A stretch of 64,000 nucleotides of DNA from Devosia enhydra (GCF_900119845.1 NZ_FPKU01000004.1:62001-126000), one strand, 5' to 3'. Counted from the first letter of the stretch, positions 8,147-17,876 are shown. The notes: generated from the letters alone by a model not told the origin. A program made the numbers and translations.

Positions 8147-8944
8147 GTGACCACCTATTTCGCCGAAGAGTTGACGGCGCCCGAATTTGCCGCCTTCGTC
8201 TCGGCCGGGACGGTGGGCGTGCTGCCGGTCGCCGCGATCGAGCCGCATGGGCCGCACCTGCCCCTTTCCACCGATTGCGACATCGCGCGCGGCCATCTCG
8301 CGCAGATCGGCGATGCGGTGGGCGAGGACACCCCCGTTCTCGTGCTGCCGCTCCAGACCGTCGGGTTGTCGATCGAGCATAGCGGCTTTGCCGGAATGTT
8401 TTCGCATGCCCCGGAGACGCTCCTCGCCATGTGGGGCGATATCGTGCGGCCCTTCCACGCCGCGGGCGGGCGGCGGCTCATCGTCATGTCGAGCCATGGC
8501 GGGAATTCCGAGCTGGTGGGGCTGCTGATCACCCGGCTGCGGGTCGAGTTCGGCATGCTGGCCGTGGCCGGATCGTGGCTGCGCTTCGGCCAGCCCGAGG
8601 GGCTCTTTTCCGAGCGCGAGCTGGCCTATGGCATTCATGGCGGGGATATCGAAACCTCGCTGATGCTTCATTACTGGCCCGAGGCGGTGCGCATGGACCG
8701 GCTGGCCGATTTCCCCTCGCGCGCCGAAGCCTGGGACGAGACGAGCCAGAAGCTCAAGGTGCATGGCCGTATCCGGCCCGGCTGGCTGACGCGCGACCTC
8801 AACCCGGCGGGCGCGGTGGGCGATGCGTCCTCCGCATCGGCAGAGAAGGGCGCCGAGAGTGCCCGCCATGCGCTCGAAGGCTTCGCCGAGCTCGTGGCTG
8901 AAGTCGCCCAGTTCGATCTCTCGCGGCTTGGAGCCCGGCGATGA
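8147..8944 (+). CDS. Creatininase-family amidohydrolase
   Basis: A 265-residue metal-dependent hydrolase. The metal ligands of the family are visible: Glu, His and Asp in IEPHGPHLPLSTD, His in MSSHGGN and Glu in HGGDIETS. The family includes creatinine amidohydrolase, formamide hydrolases of riboflavin/F420 pathways and MftE; the substrate here is unknown. Start is GTG at 8147, after GGAGGAGG. It overlaps the LysR gene by 4 bp, so the two are co-translated. Confidence 0.85.
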   Translation: MTTYFAEELTAPEFAAFVSAGTVGVLPVAAIEPHGPHLPLSTDCDIARGHLAQIGDAVGEDTPVLVLPLQTVGLSIEHSGFAGMFSHAPETLLAMWGDIVRPFHAAGGRRLIVMSSHGGNSELVGLLITRLRVEFGMLAVAGSWLRFGQPEGLFSERELAYGIHGGDIETSLMLHYWPEAVRMDRLADFPSRAEAWDETSQKLKVHGRIRPGWLTRDLNPAGAVGDASSASAEKGAESARHALEGFAELVAEVAQFDLSRLGARR

Positions 8945-9837
8945 CGCAGGATCTGGCGCGCATCAGGGCCTTCGTGCAGGTGTTTGATTCGGGCGGCTTT
9001 TCCGCCGCCGCCCGCCAGCACGGCCGCTCCAAGGCGCTGCTCTCGAAATACGTCACCGATCTCGAGGATTATCTCGGCGTGCGGCTGATGAACCGCACCA
9101 CCCGCAAGCTCAGCCTCACCGAGGCGGGCGAGGCCTATTACCGCGAGGCGAGCCAGCTCTTGCAGCAGCTCGACGACCTCGACGCCTCCATTCTCGACCA
9201 GGCGGCGGCCCCGCGCGGGCTTTTGCGCATCTCGGCGCCGCGCAATTTCGGCGAAACCATCCTTGGGCCCGCGATCTTCGCCTTTCTCGCCGATCATCCC
9301 GAGGTGACGCTTGATTTGAGGCTCGAGGATCGCTTCGTCGATCTCGTCGAAGAGGGCATTGACCTCGCCCTGCGCATCAGCGCCTTGCAGGATTCCTCGC
9401 TCATTGCCCGCCGCATCGCCTCGATGCGCCACATGGTGGCGATGGCCCCGGCGCTGGTGGCCTCCCATGGCATCCCGAAGCGCCCCGAAGACCTGCGCAA
9501 CCTGCCCTGCATCGTCGATACCAACCTCCAGGGCCAGGCCAACTGGCGCTTCGTCGAGGCCGGGCAGACGATTTCGGTGCATGTCTCGGGGCCGGTGCGG
9601 GTCAATTCTCCGCTCTCGGCCCATGATGCGGCGGTAGCGGGGCTCGGGCTGGCGCTGGTGCCGGGCTATCTCGCGAGCCGCGCCATCCGGGCGGGCACGC
9701 TCGTGCCGGTGCTCGAGGATTTCCTGCCCCAGGGAGCCATGCTGCAGGCGGTTTATCCGCATCGCCGCCATCTTGCCGGCAAGGTCAGGGCGCTTATCGA
9801 CCATCTCGTCATCTGGTTCGAGAAGAACCCGTTCTAG
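8941..9837 (+). CDS. LysR-family transcriptional regulator
   Basis: A 298-residue LTTR: winged helix in residues 1-60 (FVQVFDSGGFSAAARQHGRSKALLSKYVTDLEDYLG), linker helix, then a two-lobe effector domain. The sequence after the HTH resembles the DsdC/AaeR/CrgA group. Start overlaps the creatininase stop (ATGA) and it is followed 11 bp later by the metal-transporter fusion, so the three genes probably form one operon and this regulator may control it. Confidence 0.92.
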   Translation: MTQDLARIRAFVQVFDSGGFSAAARQHGRSKALLSKYVTDLEDYLGVRLMNRTTRKLSLTEAGEAYYREASQLLQQLDDLDASILDQAAAPRGLLRISAPRNFGETILGPAIFAFLADHPEVTLDLRLEDRFVDLVEEGIDLALRISALQDSSLIARRIASMRHMVAMAPALVASHGIPKRPEDLRNLPCIVDTNLQGQANWRFVEAGQTISVHVSGPVRVNSPLSAHDAAVAGLGLALVPGYLASRAIRAGTLVPVLEDFLPQGAMLQAVYPHRRHLAGKVRALIDHLVIWFEKNPF

Positions 9838-9848
9838 GACCGCTGCCC

Positions 9849-11516
9849 GTGCATTTCGGCCCGCTCGCCCGCCTGTCCGCCCGCTGCCTCCGCGCGCTCC
9901 TGCTTGCCCTCGGCATGGTGCTGGCGGGCATCTCGATGGCCATGGCCCATCCGCACATCTTCATCGATGCCGAAGCCGAGCTCATATTTGCCCAGGATGG
10001 CGGGCTGGTCTCGGTGCGCAACCACTGGACCTTCGATGCCGGCTTTTCGGTGTGGATGGTGCAGGGCCTGCCCACGGACGCATCAGGCAACGTGCTGCCC
10101 GAGGAGCTTGCGGCCATCGCCCGCGAGCATATGGAGGGGCTGGCGCAATACCGCTTCTACACCTTTGCCGGGGAGGGCGAGGACGATCTGCGCTTTGATC
10201 GCTGGCACGACGAATCCCTCGTTTATGCCGACAATCGCGCCACGCTGTCCTTCACCGTCGATCTTGAGCGCCCCCATTACATCGGCAGCACCCTCGAACT
10301 CGCGATCAACGACCCGGAATATTACGTCGCCATCACTTTTGCCGGCCCGGAGACGGTCACGCTCGTCAATGCGCCTGATGCCTGCCTGATGCGGCTCAGC
10401 CCGCCACGTGAGATGTCCGAGCGACTGGCGGCCGAACTCTTTGCCCTGCCGCCCGACGTCACCGAACTCCCCCAGGATCTGGCGATCGCGCTGCGGGGCG
10501 TGCAAGGCGCCATCCTCGTTTCCTGCGATGGCGGCGTGCCGGCGCCTGCCGCCACGGCGCTCGAAGCGGCCGAGCAGGTGGCCGACGCTTCGCCCCGCGC
10601 CCAGCCCTTCGGCGGTCCTCCGCCCGAGCCGGGCTTTGCCCTGCCGCGCACCGGCGTTCTGGGCTGGATCGATGCCCAGCAGCGCAGCTTCTACCAGGCA
10701 CTCTCGGGTGCGCTCGAACGGCTGGCAGAGGACTATACCGCCTTCTGGGTGCTGGGCGGCCTGAGCTTTCTTTATGGCGTCTTCCACGCGGCTGGCCCCG
10801 GCCACGGCAAGGTGGTCGTCACCTCCTACATGCTGGCCAATGAAAGCCAGCTCTCGCGCGGCATCCTCCTCTCCTTTCTCGCCGCCATGCTGCAGGCGCT
10901 CGTCGCCATCGCCATCGTGCTGATCGGCGCCGCGATTCTCGGGGCAACCAGCACGGCGCTGGGCGAAACCACGCACTGGATCGGCCTCGCTTCCTACGCC
11001 CTCGTGATGCTGCTCGGCCTCTGGCTGATGGCGCGCAAGATCTTCGGCTTCGGCCACCACCATCACGGCCCCGTCGCGTCTCACGAGCACCACCACGATC
11101 ATGACCATGATCATCACGACGATCACCATCACGCCCATGATCACCACGCGCATGACGATCACCCGCCCCATCATGCCGTGGTGCCCCAGCAGCTCTCCGG
11201 GGACTGGCGCGAGCAGGCCGGCGTCGTGATGGCCGCGGGGCTCCGGCCCTGTTCTGGCGCGCTTGTGGTGCTGGTCTTTGCGCTCTCGCAGGGCCTGCTG
11301 CCTGCCGGTATCTTCGCCACCGTGCTGATGGGTTTGGGCACGGCGATCACCGTGGGGGCGCTCGCCTCACTCGCCGTGGGCGCCAAGGGGCTGGCGCGGC
11401 GGCTCTTTTCGGGCAGCGGCTCGGCGCTTGCGGCCGGAATCATCTGGTGGGCGGAACTCCTTGGCGCGGTGATCGTCTTCGGCTTCGGGCTCGTACTGCT
11501 TCTCGCCTCGATCTGA
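9849..11516 (+). CDS. DUF1007 - NicO-type metal transporter fusion
   Basis: A 555-residue two-part protein. Residues 1-34 are a signal segment ending AMA; the mature part begins HPHIFIDAEAE, the hallmark of DUF1007 periplasmic proteins (ZevA-like). From about residue 290 comes a NicO/RcnA-type membrane domain: GVFHAAGPGHGKVVVTSYML carries the metal-handling His residues, and AAGLRPCSGALVVLVFAL the second family motif. Between helices lies a very His/Asp-rich cytoplasmic loop (about residues 400-440) that could buffer metal. In Haemophilus the two parts are separate (ZevA and ZevB, zinc uptake); elsewhere NicO proteins export nickel/cobalt. The metal and direction here are unproven. Start is GTG at 9849. 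Confidence 0.85.
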   Translation: MHFGPLARLSARCLRALLLALGMVLAGISMAMAHPHIFIDAEAELIFAQDGGLVSVRNHWTFDAGFSVWMVQGLPTDASGNVLPEELAAIAREHMEGLAQYRFYTFAGEGEDDLRFDRWHDESLVYADNRATLSFTVDLERPHYIGSTLELAINDPEYYVAITFAGPETVTLVNAPDACLMRLSPPREMSERLAAELFALPPDVTELPQDLAIALRGVQGAILVSCDGGVPAPAATALEAAEQVADASPRAQPFGGPPPEPGFALPRTGVLGWIDAQQRSFYQALSGALERLAEDYTAFWVLGGLSFLYGVFHAAGPGHGKVVVTSYMLANESQLSRGILLSFLAAMLQALVAIAIVLIGAAILGATSTALGETTHWIGLASYALVMLLGLWLMARKIFGFGHHHHGPVASHEHHHDHDHDHHDDHHHAHDHHAHDDHPPHHAVVPQQLSGDWREQAGVVMAAGLRPCSGALVVLVFALSQGLLPAGIFATVLMGLGTAITVGALASLAVGAKGLARRLFSGSGSALAAGIIWWAELLGAVIVFGFGLVLLLASI

Positions 11517-11629
11517 CCCCGCGCACAGGTCCGATGGCAGGGCGCGACACAACGCACCTTGCCACGGTCTCTTGCGTGGCTATGGTCGGCGCAGCTTTCA
11601 AACCTCCAAGATCCATGGTGCGGACTCGC

Positions 11630-12655
11630 ATGAACGCCCACCTTCCTCCGGGGCATCCCCCCGTGCCCACGCCCCGCATCGGGGTCCTGCTGCTCAATCT
11701 GGGCACGCCCGATGGCACCGACTACTGGTCGGTGCGGCGCTATCTATCGGAATTCCTCTCCGACCCGCGCGTCATCAACACCCCGCAGCTGGTCTGGCAG
11801 CCCATCCTCCAGGGCGTCATCCTCTCGATCCGCCCGCAAAAGAGCGGCGCCAATTACGCCAAGATCTGGGACAAGGAACACAATGACAGCCCGCTGCGGG
11901 TGATCACCAAGCGGCAGGTGGCGGCCTTGCAGCAGAGGCTGGCCGACCATCCCGAGATCATGGTCGAGTATGGCATGCGCTACGGCAATCCCTCGACCGC
12001 CGCCGCGCTCGAGCGCCTGCAGAAGGCCGGCTGCCAGCGTATCCTGCTGGCTCCGCTCTATCCGCAATATTCCGCCACGACCACCGCCACGGCCAATGAC
12101 AAGGCCTTCGATGCGCTGCGCACGATGCGCTGGCAACCGGCGGTGCGCACCCTGCCGCCCTATTTCGAGACCGAGGAGCATATCGCGGCGCTGGCGCGGA
12201 GCCTGACGGAGGGTCTCGCCGGGCTCGATTTCGAGCCGGATGTGGTGCTCACCTCATATCACGGCATGCCCGAGACCTATCTCAAGGCCGGCGACCCCTA
12301 TCACTGCCAGTGCTACAAGACGACGCGGCTTCTGGCCGAGCATCTTGGCTGGAAGCGCGAGCGGCTGATGGTGACCTTCCAGAGCCGGTTCGGGCCGACC
12401 AAATGGCTCCAGCCCTATACCGACCAGACGCTCAAATCCCTGCCGGGCAAGGGCATCAAGAAAGTCGCGGTGATGGCGCCGGCCTTTTCGGTCGACTGCA
12501 TCGAGACGCTCGAGGAAATCTCCATCGGCGGCCGCGAGGAATTCGAGCACGCCGGGGGCGAAAAATTCGCCTATCTGCCCTGCCTCAACGACAGCGAGCC
12601 GGGCATCGACATGCTCGAAGCGCTGGTGCGGCACGAACTCTCGGGCTGGATCTGA
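11630..12655 (+). CDS. hemH: Ferrochelatase
   Basis: A 341-residue protein that inserts ferrous iron into protoporphyrin IX. Family motifs are GVLLLNLGTPD at the start, the porphyrin/metal site SYHGMPETYLK with its conserved His, and PAFSVDCIETLEEI with the acidic helix. Cysteines in YHCQCYK and in the C-terminal part could matter for an iron-sulfur cluster, which some alphaproteobacterial ferrochelatases carry; this is not shown here. The frame is open further upstream, but the start at 11630 gives the usual length; an ATG at 11615 is also possible. Confidence 0.93.
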   Translation: MNAHLPPGHPPVPTPRIGVLLLNLGTPDGTDYWSVRRYLSEFLSDPRVINTPQLVWQPILQGVILSIRPQKSGANYAKIWDKEHNDSPLRVITKRQVAALQQRLADHPEIMVEYGMRYGNPSTAAALERLQKAGCQRILLAPLYPQYSATTTATANDKAFDALRTMRWQPAVRTLPPYFETEEHIAALARSLTEGLAGLDFEPDVVLTSYHGMPETYLKAGDPYHCQCYKTTRLLAEHLGWKRERLMVTFQSRFGPTKWLQPYTDQTLKSLPGKGIKKVAVMAPAFSVDCIETLEEISIGGREEFEHAGGEKFAYLPCLNDSEPGIDMLEALVRHELSGWI

Positions 12656-12670
12656 CTCAATCCTCCAGTC

Positions 12671-12711
12671 CTCTTGGTAAGGGGCCCCGCAGGGGCGTCT
12701 CTAACCACGAG
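12671..12711. repeat. REP-like palindromic repeat, copy A
   Basis: The core GGCCCCGCAGGGGCGTCTC is flanked by imperfect inverted arms (CTCTTGGT and ACCACGAG). It is a diverged copy of the element seen intact at 12920-12960. The stretch from hemH to 13029 holds three copies and no gene. Confidence 0.7.
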
Positions 12712-12842
12712 CGCAGGGGGATGGCTTCCCGCCCCTGTCGTCCCTGCGGAAGCAGGGACCTCCGTTTGCGATGCTTGCGGGGGGAAGCTGGATTCCTGCT
12801 TTTGCAGGATTGTGACGGTGAGCACGAAGCGCCCGGCCCCCG

Positions 12843-12878
12843 CCCTTCGAGACGCGGCTCTGCCGCTCCTCAGGGTGA
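12843..12878. repeat. REP-like palindromic repeat, copy B (reversed)
   Basis: The sequence reads GAGACGCGGCTCTGCCGCTCC between CCTTC and CAGGGTGAGG, which is the same element on the other strand. Neighbouring copies A and C are in the opposite orientation, a common arrangement for REP doublets. Confidence 0.65.
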
Positions 12879-12919
12879 GGTCCTCCGATCGCTAAGCCCG
12901 CAAGCAGAGGTCCTCCAGT

Positions 12920-12960
12920 CCTCATGGTGAGGAGCCCCGCAGGGGCGTCTCGAACCATGG
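12920..12960. repeat. REP-like palindromic repeat, copy C (best copy)
   Basis: Arms CATGGT and ACCATG enclose GAGGAGCCCCGCAGGGGCG, giving a nested stem (CCCG-CA-GGGG inside). A near-identical element is at 38051-38091 and a reversed one at 38335-38371. Confidence 0.75.
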
Positions 12961-13029
12961 CAACTGTCCCGGTCAGCCGCCGCTGTCGCCACCGCGTTCG
13001 CAGGAATGAAACGGTGGGCGACTGGGGCG

Positions 13030-13572
13030 TCAGCTGATATTGCCGCAGACCATGTCGGCGAGGTCGGCTTCGAAGCGGGCGCGCATCACCTGGTGGGGCA
13101 GGGCCATGCGCACCGCCACGAACACGTCGTCGCCATGCGATTCGACGATCAGCAGCCCCTCGGCGATATCGAGCTGCTGGGTGGCGAGCAGCCGCGTCTG
13201 GGCGCGGTTGAAGATGCCGAGGTCGAGATTGCGCCCGATGCCGTCGCGATTGGTGGTCGAATAGATCGCGGCCCCCGCCCGGTCATAGACCGCGAGCGAC
13301 CAGAAGCCGGCCGGCAGCACGCCCGAGACGACGCCCGGTCCTTCGCGCAGGTCGATCCGGCACACCGCATAGGCGAGTTCGGGATCGAGCCGGAAGGGGT
13401 TGGGCTCCCCGGCCCGGGCGGCGGGCAGGATCACGACCTGCCCCAGCGCATCGAGCCGCTCGACTTCCGACCAGAGGTCGTTGGTCGCCAGCCGCGGCAG
13501 CGCCAGGATCACCCCGATATGGATGACCGCGCCCAGAACTACCCCGAAGACGAGCCACAGCAGCGTGCGCAT
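13030..13572 (-). CDS. DUF1254-type membrane-anchored protein
   Basis: A 180-residue protein with one N-terminal membrane helix (residues 3-28) and a periplasmic domain. Segments such as DLREGPGVVSGVLPAGFWSLAVYD and YSTTNRDGIGRNLDLGIF match the small DUF1254 proteins that Hyphomicrobiales carry next to a DUF1214 gene. ATG at 13572 is preferred because GGGAGG lies ten bases upstream; a GTG at 13581 is too close to it. It starts two bases after the DUF1214 stop, so the pair is co-translated. Function unknown. Confidence 0.8.
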   Translation of the reverse strand: MRTLLWLVFGVVLGAVIHIGVILALPRLATNDLWSEVERLDALGQVVILPAARAGEPNPFRLDPELAYAVCRIDLREGPGVVSGVLPAGFWSLAVYDRAGAAIYSTTNRDGIGRNLDLGIFNRAQTRLLATQQLDIAEGLLIVESHGDDVFVAVRMALPHQVMRARFEADLADMVCGNIS

Positions 13573-13574
13573 GC

Positions 13575-14147
13575 TCAGCACGCCTCCCGCGTGATGGCGG
13601 GCAGGCCCGAGGGCGTGCCCGCAGTGCCCCCGAGCGCCGCGACGTCATAAAGCGTGAGCACGATTGCCATCGGGCCGGCGCCTGTCGTCTCGATCCAGTT
13701 GCCCGGCCTGAGCAGGGGCCCCACATGCAGGACCGGCGCGCCGTCATTGCCGCGCGCCAGCCGCGTCGAGTTGAAAGCCGCCGGCCCATCGGATCGGGCG
13801 ACCGGCACGCCTTCGAGCGTCTCGGGGGTCAGTGTCCAGAAGGCTGCCGTGGGCGTCGGGCCGGCGATGGTGTAGCTGCAGCGCCGGTCGAGCGGTTCGC
13901 CGGCACTGTCGAGATGGGCCACATACTGGATGCCTTCGCTCTGGCCCAGTTGCAGCGCCCCGGTGCGGGCGAGAAAGGCGTGGCTGTAGGGATCGGGATC
14001 GGGCGCGCCGGCGCGCGGCCAGAACACCCAGGGCCCCACCTGCTGGGCGCCCAGCAGCCGTCCATCGGTCAGGGCGTACCATGAGAGCCCGAACCCCAGG
14101 CCGAGCGCTATGGCCGTCATCAGCAGCAGGTGGAGCACGAACCGCAA
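13575..14147 (-). CDS. DUF1214-type membrane-anchored protein
   Basis: A 190-residue protein with a signal-anchor (residues 5-25) and the DUF1214 fold; PDPDPYSHAFLARTGAL, CSYTIAGPTPTAAFWTLT, FNSTRLAR and LLRPGNWIETTGAGPMAIVLTLYD are typical. DUF1214 and DUF1254 usually occur together, in larger proteins as one chain, and here as two small partners. It begins three bases after the PBP1a stop, so it may be transcribed with it. Function unknown. Confidence 0.82.
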   Translation of the reverse strand: MRFVLHLLLMTAIALGLGFGLSWYALTDGRLLGAQQVGPWVFWPRAGAPDPDPYSHAFLARTGALQLGQSEGIQYVAHLDSAGEPLDRRCSYTIAGPTPTAAFWTLTPETLEGVPVARSDGPAAFNSTRLARGNDGAPVLHVGPLLRPGNWIETTGAGPMAIVLTLYDVAALGGTAGTPSGLPAITREAC

Positions 14148-14150
14148 GGG

Positions 14151-16325
14151 TCAGAGGCTTCCGCTGCCGATTGCATCGGCCGGCGGCGCGATCCGCACCG
14201 TGGCGGCGAGCGTCGGGGCGGGCAGGGTGTCGATGGCGCTGCGCAGGGCCTCCGCCATGTCGACGAGCTTGTCGGCCGCGGCGGGCTTGAGGCCGGGCGG
14301 ACGCTCTGCTGCCGGCACCGCCCCACCCGCCTCGGCATTGGCGATCACGAAGGGCGCCGGGGTGAAATCCACCCCGAACAGCGGCTTGATCTCGATATTG
14401 GTGTGGGCATAGGCCATGAATTTCTGCCACGCGATGGTGGGCAAGAGGCCGCCGGTGAGCTCTTTGGTGGTGCGGTAATCATCGTTGCCGAACCAGACCG
14501 CGGCGACGTAATTGCCGGTGAGCCCCACGAACCAGGCATCGCGATAGGATGTGGTGGTGCCCGTCTTGCCGGCGGTGGGCACGCCCTCGATGGCGGCGCG
14601 CCGGCCGGTTCCGCTCGTCACCACGGCGCGCATCATGTGGTTCATGTTGGCGACGGTGGTCTCGGAGAGGATGCGTTCGCGCGGCGCCTCGGGGTCGGCC
14701 TCGTAGATGGTTTCGCCGCGTGCGGTGGTGATGCGGGTGATGCCGAAGGCCGGCGTTTTGTAGCCGCGATTGGCAAACACCGCATAGGCCGAGGTCATGT
14801 CGAGCACCGAGACCGACGCCACGCCCAGCGCCAGCGACCGGGTGACGGGGAACTCGTTCTGGATGCCCATGCGCCGCGCCAGATCGGCGATGGGCTGGCG
14901 CCCGGTCTCGATCGAGAGCCTCACCGGCACCGTGTTGATCGAGGAGGCGAAGGCCGCCTCGATGGTGGTCGAGCCACGATAGTTGCGGCCGTAATTTTGC
15001 GGGCACCAGTCCCCGATGCACACCGGATTGTCGGAGATGCGCGAAGCGGGGGTATAGCCCTTGAGCTCCATGGCCTCGGCATAGACGAAGGGCTTGAAGG
15101 CCGAGCCCGGCTGCCGGTTGGAAACGATGGCGCGGTTGAACTGGCTCTTGCCATAGTCGGTGCCGCCCACCATGGCGCGAATGGCGCCATTGGGCTCGGT
15201 CACGACCATCGCCGCCTGGTCGACATTGTATTGCGGGCCCTGCTCGCGCACCACCGACACCACCGCTTCCTCGGCATAGGCCTGTAGCTGCGGATCGATG
15301 GTGGTGCGCACCACGAAGCTGGGCGAGGGGTTGTCGATGGCGAGCTTCTTGGTCTCCTCGAAGGCCCAGTCGAGGAAATAATTGGGGGAATTGAGCTCGG
15401 TGGAGCGATTGACCGGCGTTGCCGGGTTGCGCCGCGCCGCCGTCACCTGCCCTTCGGTGAGGAACCCCGCATCCACGAGGTTGGAGAGCACCTGGTTGGC
15501 GCGCCCGCGCGCCGCGGCGAGGTCGACATGCGGGGCAAAGCGGGTGGGCGCCTTGTAGAGCGCGGCCAGCATCGCGGCTTCGGCCAGCGTGATCTCGGTC
15601 ACCGGCTTGCCGAAATAGAATTCGGCCGCCGCCGCTGCGCCGAAATTGCCGCCCCCCATATAGGCGCGGTCGAGATAGAGCTTTAAGATCTCGTCCTTGC
15701 TGTAATGGGTCTCGAGCCAGAGGGCGAGAAAGGCTTCCTTGATCTTGCGCTCGAGCGTGCGCTCGGAGGTCAGGAACAGGTTCTTGGCCAGCTGCTGGGT
15801 GATCGAGGAGCCGCCCTGCAGCGAGGAATCGCCGCCCGTATTGGAGGCGAGCGCGCGCATCGTGCCGATCACGTCGATGCCGAAATGGTCGTAAAAGCGC
15901 CGGTCTTCGGTAGCCAGCGTCGCCTTGATCAGAACGTCCGGCATCTGCGAGAGCGGCACGGAGTCATCTGTGCGGATGCCGCGCCGGCCGATCTCGTTGC
16001 CATAGCGGTCGAGAAAGGTGACGGCGATGTCCTCAGCCTTGTTGAACTGGCCCGAGGCGGTGGCATCGAAGGCCGGCAGCGCCAGGGCCGTCATCAGCAC
16101 CGCGCCGATGGCGGCAAAGCTCAGCCCGTCCGAGGCGATCTCGACAAAAAACCGCTTGATTCCACTGACATGGAAGATCGAAAAGAAATCCTGGACGCGG
16201 GTATAGCCCCGCCCCAGGGACTGCCAGAACTCATAAAGGGTGGAGTCGAGCCAGGCATCCGCATCGAGCATGCGGGCCTTCTTCTTGCGGGTCTGCTTCT
16301 TGTAGAACGGATCCTGCACCGGCAC
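14151..16325 (-). CDS. Penicillin-binding protein 1A (bifunctional peptidoglycan synthase)
   Basis: A 724-residue class A PBP. A basic cytoplasmic start and a membrane helix (about residues 65-88) are followed by the GT51 glycosyltransferase (ATEDRRFYDHFG with catalytic Glu, GGSSITQQLAKN, RKIKEAFLALWLE) and the transpeptidase domain. The latter shows the three active-site motifs: PGSAFKPF (nucleophile Ser, Lys), SSIN, and KTGTTT near residue 610. It polymerises and crosslinks peptidoglycan in the periplasm. Two small DUF genes follow on the same strand. Confidence 0.95.
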   Translation of the reverse strand: MPVQDPFYKKQTRKKKARMLDADAWLDSTLYEFWQSLGRGYTRVQDFFSIFHVSGIKRFFVEIASDGLSFAAIGAVLMTALALPAFDATASGQFNKAEDIAVTFLDRYGNEIGRRGIRTDDSVPLSQMPDVLIKATLATEDRRFYDHFGIDVIGTMRALASNTGGDSSLQGGSSITQQLAKNLFLTSERTLERKIKEAFLALWLETHYSKDEILKLYLDRAYMGGGNFGAAAAAEFYFGKPVTEITLAEAAMLAALYKAPTRFAPHVDLAAARGRANQVLSNLVDAGFLTEGQVTAARRNPATPVNRSTELNSPNYFLDWAFEETKKLAIDNPSPSFVVRTTIDPQLQAYAEEAVVSVVREQGPQYNVDQAAMVVTEPNGAIRAMVGGTDYGKSQFNRAIVSNRQPGSAFKPFVYAEAMELKGYTPASRISDNPVCIGDWCPQNYGRNYRGSTTIEAAFASSINTVPVRLSIETGRQPIADLARRMGIQNEFPVTRSLALGVASVSVLDMTSAYAVFANRGYKTPAFGITRITTARGETIYEADPEAPRERILSETTVANMNHMMRAVVTSGTGRRAAIEGVPTAGKTGTTTSYRDAWFVGLTGNYVAAVWFGNDDYRTTKELTGGLLPTIAWQKFMAYAHTNIEIKPLFGVDFTPAPFVIANAEAGGAVPAAERPPGLKPAAADKLVDMAEALRSAIDTLPAPTLAATVRIAPPADAIGSGSL

Positions 16326-16465
16326 TCTCCGGACCTGTCGGACGCGCGGTCTCGCGTGCCCCCGCTCCGATGACTCTTTACAAACACGACGCCAAAGGCA
16401 AGGCGTTCGCTGGAATATGATGACCGCCAGCCCAAAGCAAGGGCGGGCCGAAAGGATGCCCGAGC

Positions 16466-16921
16466 ATGGCCTTCTGGGAAGAAAAATCCCTCGCCGAAAT
16501 GTCCAAGGCCGAATGGGAAGCGCTCTGCGATGGCTGCGGCCGCTGCTGCCTGTTGAAGCTCGAGGACGAGGAGACCGGCACGATCTTCACCTCGGATGTG
16601 CGCTGCCGCCTGCTCGATGGCGAAACCTGCCGCTGCACGGACTATCCGCGTCGGCAGGCCAAGGTGCCCGACTGCATCAAGCTCAGCCTCGAAAACGTCA
16701 CCGCCATCGAGTGGATACCCACCACCTGCGCCTATCGACGCCTCGCCGAGGGCAGGGGGCTTGCCTGGTGGCATCCGCTGGTCTCGGGCGATCCCGAAAC
16801 CGTCGTGCAGGCCGGCGTCTCGGTGCGCGGGCGCACCTTTGCCGAGGCCGACATTCCTCCCGATGAGTGGGAAGAGCACATCGCCGACTGGCCGGAATAC
16901 GATCCGCCCGATGCCCTCTGA
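16466..16921 (+). CDS. YcgN family cysteine-cluster protein
   Basis: A 151-residue protein of the UPF0260/YcgN family. The signature CDGCGRCC is followed by [16 protein letters not shown] and TCAYR, a set of cysteines that could bind a metal or cluster. Function is not established. ATG at 16466; its 3' end overlaps the next gene by 11 bp, so both are co-translated. Confidence 0.9.
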   Translation: MAFWEEKSLAEMSKAEWEALCDGCGRCCLLKLEDEETGTIFTSDVRCRLLDGETCRCTDYPRRQAKVPDCIKLSLENVTAIEWIPTTCAYRRLAEGRGLAWWHPLVSGDPETVVQAGVSVRGRTFAEADIPPDEWEEHIADWPEYDPPDAL

Positions 16922-17876
16922 AACCCCAAAGCGGCGCCCGCGCATTCTCGCCCTCGACGCCGTGCGGGGGCTCGCCATCATCCTGATGGTGGTGTTCCAC
17001 CTCTTCTGGGATCTCTCCTATCTCGGCTTTTATGGCGTCGATGTCACCACCGATCCTGCCTGGGTCGGTTTCCAGCGGGTGATCCTTTCGAGCTTCATGG
17101 CGCTGGTGGGCATCGGGCTCGTGCTCGGCCATGGCGAGGGGATCAGGTGGCGGGCCTTCTGGCGGCGCTTCGGCTTCGTGGCCGGCGCGGCTTTGCTCGT
17201 CACCGCCGGCACGTTCTGGCTCTTCCCGCAGACCTTCGTCTATTTCGGCGTGCTGCATGCCATCGCGCTGTTCTCGCTCCTGGGGCTTGCCTTCCTCTTT
17301 CTGCCGCTCTGGCTGGTCATCGGGCTCGGCCTCGCCATGCCCGTGGCAAGCGCGCTCTACCACGACCCGATCTTCACTGAGCGGGCCCTGTCATGGATCG
17401 GGTTCTGGCCCGTCTCGCCGCCCGTCAACGATCTGGTGCCGGTCTTTCCATGGTTCGGGGTCGTGCTTCTGGGCATCGCCCTTACGCGGATCGGCAAGGC
17501 GAAGGGGCTCTTCGAGCGGCTGGCGATCTGGAAGCCGGGCCGGCTCGGGCGCGGGCTCGCGCTGCTCGGACGCTGGAGCCTCCTCATCTATCTTTTGCAC
17601 CAGCCGCTGCTTCTGGGCGGGCTCGTCCCCCTCTCGCAGGCGCTCGATCCGGGGGCGCAGCAGCGCGCGGCGACCTTTCTGTCCAGCTGCGAAACCGCCT
17701 GCCTCAACACCGGTGGGGGAGAAACCTATTGCGTTGCCTATTGCTCCTGCGCGCTTGACCAGATCGCCTCGGGCGATCTCTGGGACGTCATAGAGGCCGA
17801 GATCCGCACCCCCGATCAGGAGGCGGAAGTGGGCGCGCTCACCCGGCTCTGCTCGGCCATGGCGACGCCGCAATAG
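16911..17876 (+). CDS. DUF1624 acyltransferase-like membrane protein with Cys-rich tail
   Basis: A 321-residue protein. It begins [30 protein letters not shown], the first helix and His of the DUF1624 (heparan-alpha-glucosaminide N-acetyltransferase-like) fold, and has about seven further membrane helices to residue 245. After the last helix comes an additional ~65-residue segment with seven cysteines ([23 protein letters not shown]). Such a tail is not part of the family core as I know it. It would lie near the membrane and may form disulfides or bind metal. Substrate unknown. Confidence 0.8.
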   Translation: MPSETPKRRPRILALDAVRGLAIILMVVFHLFWDLSYLGFYGVDVTTDPAWVGFQRVILSSFMALVGIGLVLGHGEGIRWRAFWRRFGFVAGAALLVTAGTFWLFPQTFVYFGVLHAIALFSLLGLAFLFLPLWLVIGLGLAMPVASALYHDPIFTERALSWIGFWPVSPPVNDLVPVFPWFGVVLLGIALTRIGKAKGLFERLAIWKPGRLGRGLALLGRWSLLIYLLHQPLLLGGLVPLSQALDPGAQQRAATFLSSCETACLNTGGGETYCVAYCSCALDQIASGDLWDVIEAEIRTPDQEAEVGALTRLCSAMATPQ

